A DNA stretch of 64,000 bases from Methanobacteriota archaeon. GTDB lineage: Archaea; Halobacteriota; Methanosarcinia; Methanosarcinales; Methanosarcinaceae. The stretch lies in assembly GCA_023399215.1 (NCBI GenBank), contig JAEWQJ010000023.1, positions 37,547-101,546 of the forward strand. Direction: 5' to 3'. This document shows positions 35,245-43,799 of this stretch, piece by piece (position 1 is the first letter of the stretch; each line of letters starts with the position of its first letter). Both the position numbers and the translations under genes were made by a program. The notes under the pieces were generated by a model that was given only the letters and a program-made list of their open reading frames with translations, was not told the DNA's origin and searched no databases.

Positions 35245-35281
35245 AAAAAGAGGGCGGTTCAACACATTTGTCCTCTTTTTT
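35245..35281 (-). terminator. Hairpin terminator copy after the truncated ABC permease
   Basis: On the minus strand an AAAAAGAGG arm pairs with a CCTCTTTTT arm that ends in a T-run, like a bacterial intrinsic terminator. It is a near copy of the one at 39659-39694 that follows the complete permease gene. The loop is two bases longer here. Confidence 0.55.
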
Positions 35282-35302
35282 AATTTACATAAGGCCGCGT
35301 TA

Positions 35303-35459
35303 TTACCGCAGCTTAAATGTCTTTGGTGCAAGCCTGTATGCAAGAATCAAGGCGACGGCGATATATACAACGCAAAATACGGAAACCAACGTGCCGAAAA
35401 TCAGAGTCGGAACTTTCTTATCTATGGCAAAATAACAAACGAGATAAGTAAATGAATTG
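35303..35459 (-). pseudogene. 3' fragment of an ABC permease gene (paralog of the 39714-41288 gene)
   Basis: The last 52 codons of an ABC permease are present and in frame, ending LAYRLAPKTFKLR. They differ from the end of the complete gene at 39714-41288 by only a handful of residues (for example LVSVFCVVY versus SISVFCIVY). Homology stops abruptly at 35459, where an insertion-sequence end (AAGGCTCTCC) begins. The matching block including the terminator is about 215 bp (35245-35459 versus 39656-39870). The fragment cannot make a working transporter. It shows that a second allele of the ABC module once stood here and was cut by the insertion. Confidence 0.85.
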
Positions 35460-36757
35460 AAGGCTCTCCAATTCAGTAGTTATCTAAAATTTCTCCTCCA
35501 CTTTTGCTGTACTTCCAGTTATCTCAGACACTCAATTACTGTCCTAACTCTTAACTTTCTTCTTATCCATTCCTCGATAAGAAGTAAAAATACTTCAGAT
35601 CTGAACTTATCTCCTTCTATAACTTGAGGCACTCTCTTGACAATAGTAAAATGTTTTTTCTGAATGTATAGCCATATATTTTTTAGTAGAAAAGATATCA
35701 GTGCATAAAAGTACCTTATAGTTGCGTTTTTAGATGATGTCTTTGGTTTAACCACATTCCTCATCCGGTATGACGATTCAATAGCAAACCTTCTTCTGTA
35801 AACTGTACTGACCTTTCTTGGAGTCCACTTGACTCCAAAAACAACAAAACTAAGGTTCTCACATTCTTTTTCATCTCTGTTTCTATACAGATACTTGACA
35901 TCAATAATAATGTCCAGAAGAATCATTTTCGTAGAATTTTTCATGACATATTGTGTACCTCGATCCTGATTCTCAGTAAGAATATTCTTCATCTTTTCTC
36001 CTGTCTTAACAACTGGAACTATGTGAGGAACACCATTATTTTGCAAAAACTCAAACACATCTATGGAATAAAACTCCCTATCAAGGCAGAAAACCTTGAT
36101 TTTTAAATTCAGTTTATTGATGAGATCAATAAAATAAGAAAGATACTCAACCATTGTTTTGTCTTTTTCTACAGGAAGAACAGATACGATAAACCGTTTA
36201 TTCTTGTTAGTGATGTAAAGGGAGATATATGAGTAAAAAGAGTTTGTTGATTTTTAGCTTGGTTACAGATTACATATTTTTCGTTAGACAAATCTGTTTT
36301 TCCATAATGAGGATCGTTAGTGAGATCAACAGCAAATTCATAGCCCTCACCTGTTTTTAACGTTTATAGAGGATTTTGAAGAAGAATTTTTTCATTGGAT
36401 AGGATCAATTCGTCCGTTTTTAGTTTCTCAAGATGGTAGCGTAGAGAGGTTTCACAAGCAACAGCAGAATACTGTTTTGAAACTGAATGGACTGAATTCT
36501 TATCGACTGCCAAACTCACAACAATACGAATTATGTCTTCACTTGTAAGTGAACCCTTAATCCTGAGGGCTACATGAGATGTAAGAGATTGTAATACCAA
36601 ATCAAGACAGTATTTTGATTTTAATTCAAGTTTAGAACCATATATGTACTTATGTAACAAAAAAGACATAGAGAGACATTTTTATTATATATAGAGGTAT
36701 AGAAAAAAACTCCGGAATGAAGGAATCAAAATTAACGAAGTACTGAAATTAGAACAT
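35460..36757 (-). mobile_element. Decayed insertion sequence, ISH3-like
   Basis: The element runs from the point where the ABC fragment ends (35460) to about 36757. The left end reads TCTCCAATTCAGTA and the right end near 36741-36757 reads TACTGAAATTAGAACA, an imperfect inverted match. The right boundary is uncertain. It holds the broken transposase gene. A similar left end (AAGGCTCTCAAATT) occurs at 38736 after the small ABC permease, suggesting a second relic. Confidence 0.55.
35519..36669 (-). pseudogene. Transposase, ISH3-like DDE family, split by a stop and a frameshift
   Basis: The N-terminal part (36364-36669) reads through QNPL into a TAA stop. The same frame then continues as TLKTGEGYEFAVDLTNDPHYG, after which a frameshift near 36235 joins the long C-terminal ORF (35519-36154). 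Catalytic-core features are visible: VFCLDREFYS with the DDE Asp, and YRRRFAIESSYRM with the Glu, as in ISH3/IS4-type transposases. Joined, it would be about 380 residues. With one nonsense codon and one frameshift the element cannot move by itself. Confidence 0.8.
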
Positions 36758-36783
36758 CGACTCTCAGAGATAATTTGAGATTC

Positions 36784-36831
36784 TTGACAAATGAGCTTGT
36801 ATTTACCATAATGTACTTGTACAATAAGTAC
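36784..36831 (+). promoter_or_regulatory. Bacterial sigma-70-type promoter with overlapping GntR-type operator
   Basis: TTGACA (36784-36789) is followed after exactly 17 bases by CATAAT (36807-36812), a near-consensus bacterial -35/-10 pair. GTACTTGTACAATAAGTAC (36813-36831), an inverted repeat of the GTAC...GTAC kind bound by YtrA-type GntR regulators, overlaps the expected start. AAAAGGAGGG then precedes the GTG of the regulator gene. An archaeal polymerase would not read such a promoter; its survival points to recent arrival. No good archaeal TATA box was seen at the right distance. Confidence 0.6.
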
Positions 36832-36855
36832 AATTATACAAAAAGGAGGGCTTTC

Positions 36856-37233
36856 GTGGAAATCATAATAAGTAGCAATACGAGTAAGCCCATTTATGAA
36901 CAGATAACCTCACAGATCAAAGCATTGATAATGAGTGGTGAGTTACAAACTGGCGACCCTATTCCATCCATGCGTTCGATGGCAAAATCACTTCATGTTA
37001 GTGTTATTACAGTTCAAAAGGCTTATGAAGATTTGCAAAGGGACGGATTTATTGAAACGACTGTTGGACGCGGAAGTTTTGTATCCGCTCGAAACAGAGA
37101 CTTTATTCAAGAAGAACAGCAGCGCAAAGCAGAGGAACATTTGCAGGAGGCCGCAGAAATAGGAAGAACAAGCGGTATTCCTGTTGAAAAACTCATTGAA
37201 TTGCTCAAACTGTTTTATAGTGAGGGGGCCTAA
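36856..37233 (+). CDS. GntR-family (YtrA type) transcriptional regulator
   Basis: This 125-residue protein starts at GTG 36856, fixed by the strong AAAAGGAGGG site; the longer frame upstream is non-homologous. It has a winged helix typical of GntR (PIYEQITSQIKALIMSGELQTGDPIPSMRSMAKSLHVSVITVQKAYEDLQRDGFIETTVGRGSFV, written here only as its well-known order: P-I-Y-E-Q, then S-M-R, then V-G-R-G-S-F-V). The C-terminal part is short and helical, without an effector domain, as in YtrA regulators that govern ABC exporters. It is followed 5 bp later by the ABC ATPase gene it probably controls. Confidence 0.88.
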   Translation: MEIIISSNTSKPIYEQITSQIKALIMSGELQTGDPIPSMRSMAKSLHVSVITVQKAYEDLQRDGFIETTVGRGSFVSARNRDFIQEEQQRKAEEHLQEAAEIGRTSGIPVEKLIELLKLFYSEGA

Positions 37234-37238
37234 CAGGT

Positions 37239-38096
37239 ATGAATTATACTTTAGAAGTAACTGATTTAACAAAGGATTATGGCGATTTTCGTCTCAATAA
37301 ATTGAGCTTTTCTATACCTCAAGGCAGTATTATGGGGTTAATTGGCGAAAATGGAGCAGGAAAAACAACTATTATTAACATTATTCTAAATGAGATAAAA
37401 AAAGATGATGGTACTGTAAAAGTATTTGGCAAAAATCATCTTGAATGTGAACAGGAAATCAAAACATGTATTGGCGTTGTATTCGATGATTTCCATTTGC
37501 CGGATTTATTAACCGCTAATGAAATTGAGAAGTTTATTAGTAAAATCTATTCTCAATGGCAACATCGAGTTTATCAAGAATATTTATCCAAATTTGAGTT
37601 GCCAAGCAATAAACCTATTAAAGACTTTTCAAGAGGCATGAAGGTCAAACTTAGCTTTGCAATTGCTCTATCTCATAATGCGAAATTTCTCATTTTGGAT
37701 GAGGCAACGAGTGGCCTTGATCCAATAGTGAGGGATGAAATTTTAGATATACTTTTGGAGTTCGTGCAAGACGAAACTCACTCTGTACTGTTTTCTTCAC
37801 ATATTACAAGTGATTTAGCAAAAGTAGCTGACTACATCACATTTGTTCATAAAGGAAATCTGATTTTCAGCAAACCGAAAGATGAATTGATTTATAATTT
37901 TGGCATTATTCATTGTGGGACGGCTGTTTTCAACAGTATAGATAAATCCGAAATCATATCCTATCGAAAACAGGATTATGAATGGCAAGCTCTTGTAGCA
38001 AATCGCGAAGTTGCTCGGAAGAAATACAAAAGTTGTATAGTCGATAATGCAACGATTGACGATATAATGTTATTCTATATAAAGGGTGAGAAATAA
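37239..38096 (+). CDS. ABC transporter ATP-binding protein (YtrB/BcrA type)
   Basis: This 285-residue ATPase has Walker A GENGAGKTT (about 37-45), an altered signature FSRGMKVKL (about 130-138) and Walker B FLILDEATSGLDP (about 149-161). The H-loop follows as SSHIT. Such divergent signatures are common in drug and antibiotic-type ABC exporters of Firmicutes controlled by YtrA-like GntR proteins. It is probably co-transcribed with the regulator and the permease (stop and start overlap as TAATG). Substrate unknown. The gene looks bacterial in origin. Confidence 0.9.
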   Translation: MNYTLEVTDLTKDYGDFRLNKLSFSIPQGSIMGLIGENGAGKTTIINIILNEIKKDDGTVKVFGKNHLECEQEIKTCIGVVFDDFHLPDLLTANEIEKFISKIYSQWQHRVYQEYLSKFELPSNKPIKDFSRGMKVKLSFAIALSHNAKFLILDEATSGLDPIVRDEILDILLEFVQDETHSVLFSSHITSDLAKVADYITFVHKGNLIFSKPKDELIYNFGIIHCGTAVFNSIDKSEIISYRKQDYEWQALVANREVARKKYKSCIVDNATIDDIMLFYIKGEK

Positions 38097-38737
38097 TGAG
38101 AGGTTTAATTATCAAAGATTTTCTTGTAATGAAAAAGATAATAAAACCCATAAATTATGTCCTAATTGTAGCGGCTGTTCTTGCTCTTTTAGTATATCTT
38201 AAGCAGGAAGGGGCTCTATATGTTTCAATTTTTCTTCCTATGATTTTTGTGGGTGTTCCAAAAACGCTTATGATATATGATGAAAAGTGCAAGTGGAATA
38301 AATATGCGATTGCCTTACCTACAACCAGAAAAGCTATTGTTTGCAGTAGATATATATTCTTTTTCATCATAGTTATTCTAGCAGCAGGGATAGCCGCTTT
38401 AATCAGCATGATTGCCTTTACTGTGTTCAATGGCATGATCTTTGAAAACTATTTAATTTTTGTTCTTGCTGGCTTTGTGCTTGCGATCTTATACGGCATG
38501 ATTACAATACCCGCTGGTTATAGCATGGGAAGCAATGGCGGCCCCTTTGCAATGATAGTAGTGACATTTTTTTTCATGGGTATTTTTTATTTGTTAAAAC
38601 AATCAAAGATTGATCTTGGAGCATTGTCTAATTTTTTGCGTGGGAATATATTAGCGGTTAGCGTTATTTTGTTATTGCTGTTTTGTGCAGTATCATATAA
38701 GGCTTCCCTTTATTTCTACACAAAAAGATATTCATAA
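38096..38737 (+). CDS. ABC-2 type permease, small
   Basis: This 213-residue protein has six hydrophobic segments and the opening pattern MRGLIIKDFLVMKK of ABC2_membrane_5 permeases. DEKCKWNKYAIALPTTRKAIVCSRY near residues 62-86 is a recognisable cytoplasmic stretch of this family. It is the membrane partner of the 37239 ATPase. Immediately after its stop an insertion-sequence end (AAGGCTCTCAAATT) begins, so the original operon may have been longer. Confidence 0.85.
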   Translation: MRGLIIKDFLVMKKIIKPINYVLIVAAVLALLVYLKQEGALYVSIFLPMIFVGVPKTLMIYDEKCKWNKYAIALPTTRKAIVCSRYIFFFIIVILAAGIAALISMIAFTVFNGMIFENYLIFVLAGFVLAILYGMITIPAGYSMGSNGGPFAMIVVTFFFMGIFYLLKQSKIDLGALSNFLRGNILAVSVILLLLFCAVSYKASLYFYTKRYS

Positions 38738-38815
38738 AGGCTCTCAAATTAGAATTTTGACTTAAAAACCTATTCTTTTTTCACTAACGTTAGCAGTTAT
38801 CTGTTTTTTTCGATA

Positions 38816-39127
38816 GTGGTAGTTTTAAATAGGATAAAATTGGCCACTCTCCTAGCAAAGAGAAGTATGGTATATAAAGGAGTCCTCGAAGAGGACTCCT
38901 TCGAAAACCAAAACATTAGAGATGAATCTTTTAATGAACAGTACAAAAAGAGAGCTGAATGTGAAAAGATACATGGCCATATAAAGGATGTAGTAAAATT
39001 CGAGATCCGAAGAATAAGAAATAAAGACAAGAAGCTATATTTTCTCTTGAACTTCATAGCATCTCAGCTACTTGTACTCACAGAACTTCAAAATAAGGTT
39101 AAGAACAAAAATTCTTTTGGAAGGTAA
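38816..39127 (+). pseudogene. Transposase C-terminal fragment
   Basis: The frame encodes about 100 residues resembling the end of a DDE transposase: RAECEKIHGHIKD (a late catalytic Glu region with E-x6-K), then KLYFLLNFIASQLLVLTELQN. Nothing upstream continues it, as a stop lies close to the start, so only the last quarter of a gene remains. The family is not certain; it looks different from the ISH3-like relic at 35519. Confidence 0.6.
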
Positions 39128-39140
39128 TCCTAAATTTCAT

Positions 39141-39337
39141 GTAACTATTCAGGCACCATAAATCAACATCAAAAACCGTAATTTAGAGTGTTTAGCATTT
39201 AGAATTGATTTCAGTTGATTTTGTAAACTGAGGTCAACTGATGCCATTTTTAATTCTGCTATGAATCCCTTATAAGACAGATCCTTATGACCAAAATCGG
39301 TGTTAGTTGACTCATTTTAGGATACCTGAATAGTAAC
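39141..39337. mobile_element. 197-bp MITE-like element with 8-bp target duplication
   Basis: GTAACTATTCAGG at 39141-39153 and CCTGAATAGTAAC at 39325-39337 are inverted repeats with one mismatch. AATTTCAT flanks both ends exactly (39133-39140 and 39338-39345), an 8-bp direct repeat. The GTAA start and 8-bp duplication fit the IS66 group, suggesting a non-autonomous relative, which is inference. The interior has no ORF. Confidence 0.78.
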
Positions 39338-39499
39338 AATTTCATAAAAGAAAAAAATCAATCGCAGAGTAGCGGAATCTATGAATAAATTATAGATTTT
39401 TTGTTTCACATCTGATATTTTTGTTGTTCAAGCAACATAACACGCCTGAAGTATGGTCTTTTTTGAAATCAAATTGCGTGCGGCCACCCCACCCTAAAC

Positions 39500-39615
39500 A
39501 GGCTGTCCGACAATTACCATTAGTAATAATAGAATTCCTTCTTTTTCGATTTAAAGATCTTAAATATCTTCCTTTTGTGGTCTTTTTATTACTACCTGTA
39601 ATTGTCGGACAGCCT
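39500..39615. mobile_element. 116-bp inverted-repeat element
   Basis: AGGCTGTCCGACAATTAC starts at 39500 and its reverse complement ends at 39615. The similarity extends to about 29 bases per end. CTAAA occurs just outside both ends (39494-39498 and 39616-39620) but may belong to a wider repeat, because a related block with CAGCCTCTAAA recurs near 61970. The element could fold into a long hairpin. Confidence 0.7.
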
Positions 39616-39658
39616 CTAAAGGACGGGGTATTCGTGACCCTCTGCGCTCCCGTAGTAA

Positions 39659-39694
39659 TAAAAAGAGGGCGGTTCAACATTTGTCCTCTTTTTT
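39659..39694 (-). terminator. Intrinsic-type terminator after the large ABC permease gene
   Basis: On the minus strand AAAAGAGGAC pairs across a short loop with CCTCTTTTTAT, a stem ending in a T-run, about 20 bp after the stop at 39714. This is the bacterial style of terminator. A copy lies at 35245-35281. Confidence 0.6.
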
Positions 39695-39713
39695 AGTTTA
39701 CATAAAGCCGCTA

Positions 39714-41288
39714 TTACCGCAGCTTAAATGTCTTTGGTGCAAGCCTGTATGCAAGAATCAAGGCGACGGCGATATATACAATGCAAAATACTGAAATCGA
39801 TGTGCCGAAAATCAGAGTCGGGACTTTCTTACCGATGGCCAAATAACAAACGAGATAAGTAAATGAATTGGCAACGGCAAAAGTGCCACTTTTTATTTCG
39901 AGATTGATATTGTAAGGCTGCAAAAGATAATATAGCACCATGTTGTGCACCGAAAAAAATACCGACATTGCTATAATGGAAACAAACAGCAGAACATAAT
40001 TGAGTGCGTTGTCCGTTCCGCCTGTAAGCCATAACAGAAACGGCAGCCCGAGTGCAATTACCGAAGCGGGCATCAAGTTTATCAATATAATGGATTTCAG
40101 CCGTTCCGTAAAGAGAAGCAGAATTGCACGCGGTTGCCTGTAAAACCGGTAGGCAAGCATACTGTGGTCACAGTTCATGAACATGGCCTGGGTGATAACC
40201 CTTCCGCGATTAATAAAATACATGACGAACAGAAAATAAGGCAAAAAGATCAGCATCACCCCGTTTATTACAGGTTTTGCTCCCTGGAGAAGAAAACAGG
40301 CCATGATGGAAAACGCAAACACCGCAAGGGAAATTAAGGTGATATTTTTGGCCGATTTGGTCAGCAGATTGCTGTGCCGCATAACAAAAAGGTCGTTGAA
40401 ATACTGATAGCCACTTTTGCTGCTTGTTGCCTTAAGGTCTATTTTCTTTTGCAAAGATTTTTGAGTAGCACGTGTAGCCATATCTTTTCGGTTCATAGCA
40501 AAACTATCCGCTGTGAGAAGTTCCCTGCAAATCCTTCGGTATTCAGGGAATTTGAGCACATACAAGAAGGAAAACACAGCCATAACAGCAGAAATGACAA
40601 ACAGAGCGAGAAAAACAGCTCCGTTCATGGCATAGCCGAGAAACGGTGGGAGATATGCTGCAGCCAATGATACTGCAATGCCAACCAGAACAACCGGATC
40701 GAGTTTATTTTCATTTTTTGCATGGCCGGTTCTGACATAAGCATGAAGCGCGAGGGCAGTAAAAATCAGTTTTACGGAAACAACAAAAAGCGGCATCAAA
40801 AGGCAGATAACGATAGGCACCCCGGAAAGCTGTCCAAGAAGCAGCGTGAAAGGCAAAAACCCGACAGCGATTCTCAAAAGGAAATAGAAGTAATTCGAAA
40901 GCGTATACTCCCGCGCGTTCATTCGCATGAGAAAAATGGCATAATACTTGTCTCTGGTGGGATGAAATATATGTGTGTTGAGGAAACCGCCCGCAATGGT
41001 AAGAAAGAAAAACATATGCATGAAGCTGTTCGCAGGACTGCTTTTCATATGATCTTTTAGAAGAAAGATAATAATAAACAGATAGAGCAGCTTGCCCAAA
41101 AACATCGAGATGATCTCCCACAGGATGCTGACGAAATTGGCAAATATTTTCAGCCCTGGGCTTCTATAGAGCGAGACCGGTAGCAGCCTGTTGATGACAG
41201 GGATGGATTTGAGCGAATAGATGATGCCATTGGCTTTATATGTGTTTTTTAGCCTGAAGGACCTAAGGAAAGCTTCAATCATTCTCAT
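39714..41288 (-). CDS. ABC exporter permease, large
   Basis: This 524-residue integral membrane protein has about twelve hydrophobic segments. Its first 40 residues are cytoplasmic and basic. FHPTRDKYYAIFLMRMNAREYTLSNYFYFLLRI near residue 105 resembles the coupling region of Firmicutes ABC permeases of unknown substrate. It overlaps its ATPase partner gene (41275-41982) by about 14 bp. GC content is higher than that of surrounding Methanosarcina spacers. The C-terminal 52 residues and the terminator are duplicated at 35245-35459. Probably acquired from a bacterium, like the GntR module. Confidence 0.8.
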   Translation of the reverse strand: MRMIEAFLRSFRLKNTYKANGIIYSLKSIPVINRLLPVSLYRSPGLKIFANFVSILWEIISMFLGKLLYLFIIIFLLKDHMKSSPANSFMHMFFFLTIAGGFLNTHIFHPTRDKYYAIFLMRMNAREYTLSNYFYFLLRIAVGFLPFTLLLGQLSGVPIVICLLMPLFVVSVKLIFTALALHAYVRTGHAKNENKLDPVVLVGIAVSLAAAYLPPFLGYAMNGAVFLALFVISAVMAVFSFLYVLKFPEYRRICRELLTADSFAMNRKDMATRATQKSLQKKIDLKATSSKSGYQYFNDLFVMRHSNLLTKSAKNITLISLAVFAFSIMACFLLQGAKPVINGVMLIFLPYFLFVMYFINRGRVITQAMFMNCDHSMLAYRFYRQPRAILLLFTERLKSIILINLMPASVIALGLPFLLWLTGGTDNALNYVLLFVSIIAMSVFFSVHNMVLYYLLQPYNINLEIKSGTFAVANSFTYLVCYLAIGKKVPTLIFGTSISVFCIVYIAVALILAYRLAPKTFKLR

Positions 41289-41982
41289 CCCTCCTTAGGG
41301 CCTGAAGGATCTTATCTTTAAAGGCCTCATTGCTGAGGTCATCCTTTTCCATTTTTTCCAGAACCCCACCGCTCAGAATCACGATCTCGTCGCATAAATC
41401 CAGAGCAAGCTCCATGATATGAGTGGAAAAAATAATAATGTGGTCTTTTTTGATCTGGCGCAGCAGAGTCTTCATTTCGTCGGCGACCACAACGTCAAAT
41501 GAGGTCAGAGGCTCGTCTAAAAGCAGAATAGCTGGATTTGCGATGAAACTTACAAGCATCTGCATCTTGTTTTTCATGCCATGAGAATAATCTTTCAAAA
41601 GCCTGTCGCGATCCTCTCTTCCAATCTTTACAAAATCGAAATATTCGTCAATAGGCTTAATGTCCGGAATTTTTGTCACGTTGATGTCAAGAAAGAACTT
41701 TAAAAACTCTCTGCCTGTCAAGAACTCCGGAACGACTGGCGTCGACAGGACATATCCGATATCGTCTGGACAAACTTCTCTCTGCACTCCATTTTCTTCA
41801 AGGAGAATTGAGCCGCCATCAATCCTCAAATCCTCATTGATGCAGTTAAACAATGTGGTTTTGCCTGAGCCGTTTCTTCCGAGGAGTCCGTAAATTTCCC
41901 CCTTTTCAAAGGCAAAGCTCGCACCCCGCAAAACCTCTTTTTTGTCAAAACTTTTTACGATATCGTTCAGGATCAGTTTCAT
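41275..41982 (-). CDS. ABC exporter ATP-binding protein
   Basis: This ~235-residue ATPase has Walker A GRNGSGKTT (about 35-43), a modified signature YSHGMKNKM (about 139-147), Walker B AILLLDEPLTSFD and the switch STHIM. It has the compact length of exporter ATPases. ATG 41982 follows AAGGA at better spacing than the GTG at 41988. It is partner of the 39714 permease. The upstream palindrome TGACATTGTCA (42070-42080) may be a regulator site, but no regulator gene adjoins. Confidence 0.86.
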   Translation of the reverse strand: MKLILNDIVKSFDKKEVLRGASFAFEKGEIYGLLGRNGSGKTTLFNCINEDLRIDGGSILLEENGVQREVCPDDIGYVLSTPVVPEFLTGREFLKFFLDINVTKIPDIKPIDEYFDFVKIGREDRDRLLKDYSHGMKNKMQMLVSFIANPAILLLDEPLTSFDVVVADEMKTLLRQIKKDHIIIFSTHIMELALDLCDEIVILSGGVLEKMEKDDLSNEAFKDKILQALRRDEND

Positions 41983-41988
41983 TTTCAC

Positions 41989-42540
41989 TATTCCTTCTCT
42001 ATTTGTTTCCGCTTATTTTTTCGTTCCCGTCTGAAATCAATCGATCATTTTTCAACGGGGTTCTTACCTTGACATTGTCAGATTAACTTATTTTTTCGAT
42101 CATAATTCCTGTATTATCCCATCTCTTCCATGCTTTTAAAAGATTTTTATTCATATTCTCATTCTACAAATCCTATCTCTTTTAATTGAGAGCTTTTTTT
42201 TACAAACTTACAACCAGTTCCAGCAAAAACATAGACTCATCAGTCCCAGGAGCAAGAATCTATTCAACTTCAATCAAAACCTCAAGTATTTACGATCTTT
42301 TTAACTTGCTTTTTATAGGAGAAATCTTTTTAACCTGCTTTTTATAGGAGAAGTATTCAACACTTCAGGTACAGTAGAAATCTGACTCTTGATCTTTTTT
42401 TTGTAGGAATTCCAATTATTAGTTCTTCAAGATAAAACTGAGTATCAGAAGCTACATTCGCAATAAAACAGATGTATCCACAGATTTAAACATAATTTAA
42501 AAGGCTTATAAACGTAATTTAGGAAAGGCTTAAGAAGATA
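41989..42540. other. Intergenic region between the ABC operon and tRNA-Ser
   Basis: About 550 bp, AT-rich, no gene seen. It includes the TGACATTGTCA palindrome and two copies of CTTTTTATAGGAGAA-like sequence near 42309-42352. The latter are short direct repeats of unknown meaning. Confidence 0.45.
42070..42080. promoter_or_regulatory. Perfect 11-bp palindrome upstream of the ABC ATPase
   Basis: TGACATTGTCA is a 5-1-5 palindrome about 90 bp before the ABC ATPase start, a plausible operator for a dimeric helix-turn-helix protein. No binding data; the distance is a little long. Confidence 0.4.
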
Positions 42541-42623
42541 CGCCGAGGGGGAGATTTGAACTCCCGAGGGGCTAGGCCCCACAAGCTTTCCAGGCTTGCG
42601 CCCTACCACTAGACTACCTCGGC
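42541..42623 (-). tRNA. tRNA-Ser (GGA)
   Basis: The minus strand gives a class II tRNA from GCCGAGG (ending at 42623) to CCTCGGC with discriminator G (42541). The anticodon stem CAAGC/GCTTG encloses CTGGAAA, anticodon GGA. The long variable arm and GAGTTCAAATCTC T-arm fit serine. A TATA box (TTTATATATC on the minus strand at 42722-42731) lies about 100 bp upstream. No intron. Confidence 0.94.
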
Positions 42624-42721
42624 ACATGCATTACAAAACTTATACCTAACCTTTTGTCAAGCTTTCTTTTAGAAAGGTTGGCATAAAGCTTATGGCACGA
42701 CTTATACCATAACGGGAATAG

Positions 42722-42731
42722 TGATATATAA
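42722..42731 (-). promoter_or_regulatory. TATA box upstream of tRNA-Ser
   Basis: The minus strand reads TTTATATATC, giving a predicted start near 42700 and a precursor leader of about 75 nt. It lies between cbf5 and the tRNA, both on the minus strand. Inferred. Confidence 0.5.
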
Positions 42732-42797
42732 ACTTTATTCTAAAAGAGGAAGGTGCTAAAAGAGTTTTATAGGTTAGGACTTAACACCACACTCTTT

Positions 42798-43799
42798 TTA
42801 CTCTTTTTTATTCCAACCTTTCGGATAAGTTCCCGCCTCCATCATAATCCGGACCGAGGTAGCTGCAAGTCCGGTCGAAGCTTTGAGGAGATCTTCTGCA
42901 CTCACTTCAGCCTTTGCAAGGGCAATAAGCTCACCTTTAAGGGTAAACAGCGCTGTAAGCTCTCCTTTCTTAAGGTTTGCATCCAGGCTTGTTATGCCCG
43001 GAACTGCCAGAGCAGCCCCTGAGCAGACTGCATCTACTGCACTGTCCCGCAGGATAATTTTGGGAAGGTGAGATACAGCCGTTTCCATTGGCATGATTAC
43101 ACGCCGGATTTCAGACTCATCCCCCTCTTCCTTCCAGAGTACATATGCATCTTTGAGATCCTGGAGAGTGACAAGTGTTTCCTCAGTAAAGGGGCCTGCT
43201 TTTGTCCTCCTGAGTTCCTGCATATGTCCGCCGCAACCGAGAGCAAGCCCAATATCATGGCAGAGTTTCCTGATGTAAGTCCCGGCTTCGCATCCCACGC
43301 GAAAGAGCACAAGACTCCCTTCAATTTCAAGCACTTCAAGGTAATAGATAGTCCTTATCCTGATAACGCGTTTGACAGCTGATTTGATAGGAGGCATCTG
43401 ATAGATAGGACCGGTAAATTCCTCACAAACTTTCCTGACCAGTTTTTGAGGCATTTCCTTATGAAGTTTCAAGAGGCAGACATATTCCTTTCCAGAAAGA
43501 CGCAGAGCAGGGACTGCCTTTGTAGCTTTTCCAAGTAGAGCGGGCAAAAGCCCTGTAACCTTGGGATCAAGTGAGCCTGCATGCCCCGCCGTACTCACGC
43601 CCAGAATAGCTTTTACCCAGGCTGCAACCTCGTGGCTTGTCGGCCCCTTTGGTTTATCAATATTTACAACCCCTTTCTCAATATATTCAAGAATAGGACG
43701 CTTTTCCGGGTAAGAACCGTAAGAGGGGTCTGTCCAGGCGCCGGATTTCCGGACCAGAGTTCTTTCAGCTTCGGACGGCAATTTGCCAGCAGGTGACAT
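42798..43799 (-). CDS. cbf5: tRNA/rRNA pseudouridine synthase Cbf5
   Basis: This 333-residue protein is an archaeal TruB/Cbf5 enzyme. The catalytic motif GHAGSLDPKVTG contains Asp78. KPKGPTSHEV (about 49-58), GTYIRKLCHDIG and GGHMQELRR are further family motifs. A PUA domain covers the last ~75 residues (ending SVRIMMEAGTYPKGW). It works either alone on tRNA U55 or in H/ACA RNPs with Nop10, Gar1 and L7Ae. It lies downstream of cmk, a common archaeal order. Confidence 0.95.
   Translation of the reverse strand: MSPAGKLPSEAERTLVRKSGAWTDPSYGSYPEKRPILEYIEKGVVNIDKPKGPTSHEVAAWVKAILGVSTAGHAGSLDPKVTGLLPALLGKATKAVPALRLSGKEYVCLLKLHKEMPQKLVRKVCEEFTGPIYQMPPIKSAVKRVIRIRTIYYLEVLEIEGSLVLFRVGCEAGTYIRKLCHDIGLALGCGGHMQELRRTKAGPFTEETLVTLQDLKDAYVLWKEEGDESEIRRVIMPMETAVSHLPKIILRDSAVDAVCSGAALAVPGITSLDANLKKGELTALFTLKGELIALAKAEVSAEDLLKASTGLAATSVRIMMEAGTYPKGWNKKE

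Noticed and set aside
39390..39696. Overlapping ORFs on both strands
   Set aside because: They cover the inverted-repeat element at 39500-39615 and have no protein family features.
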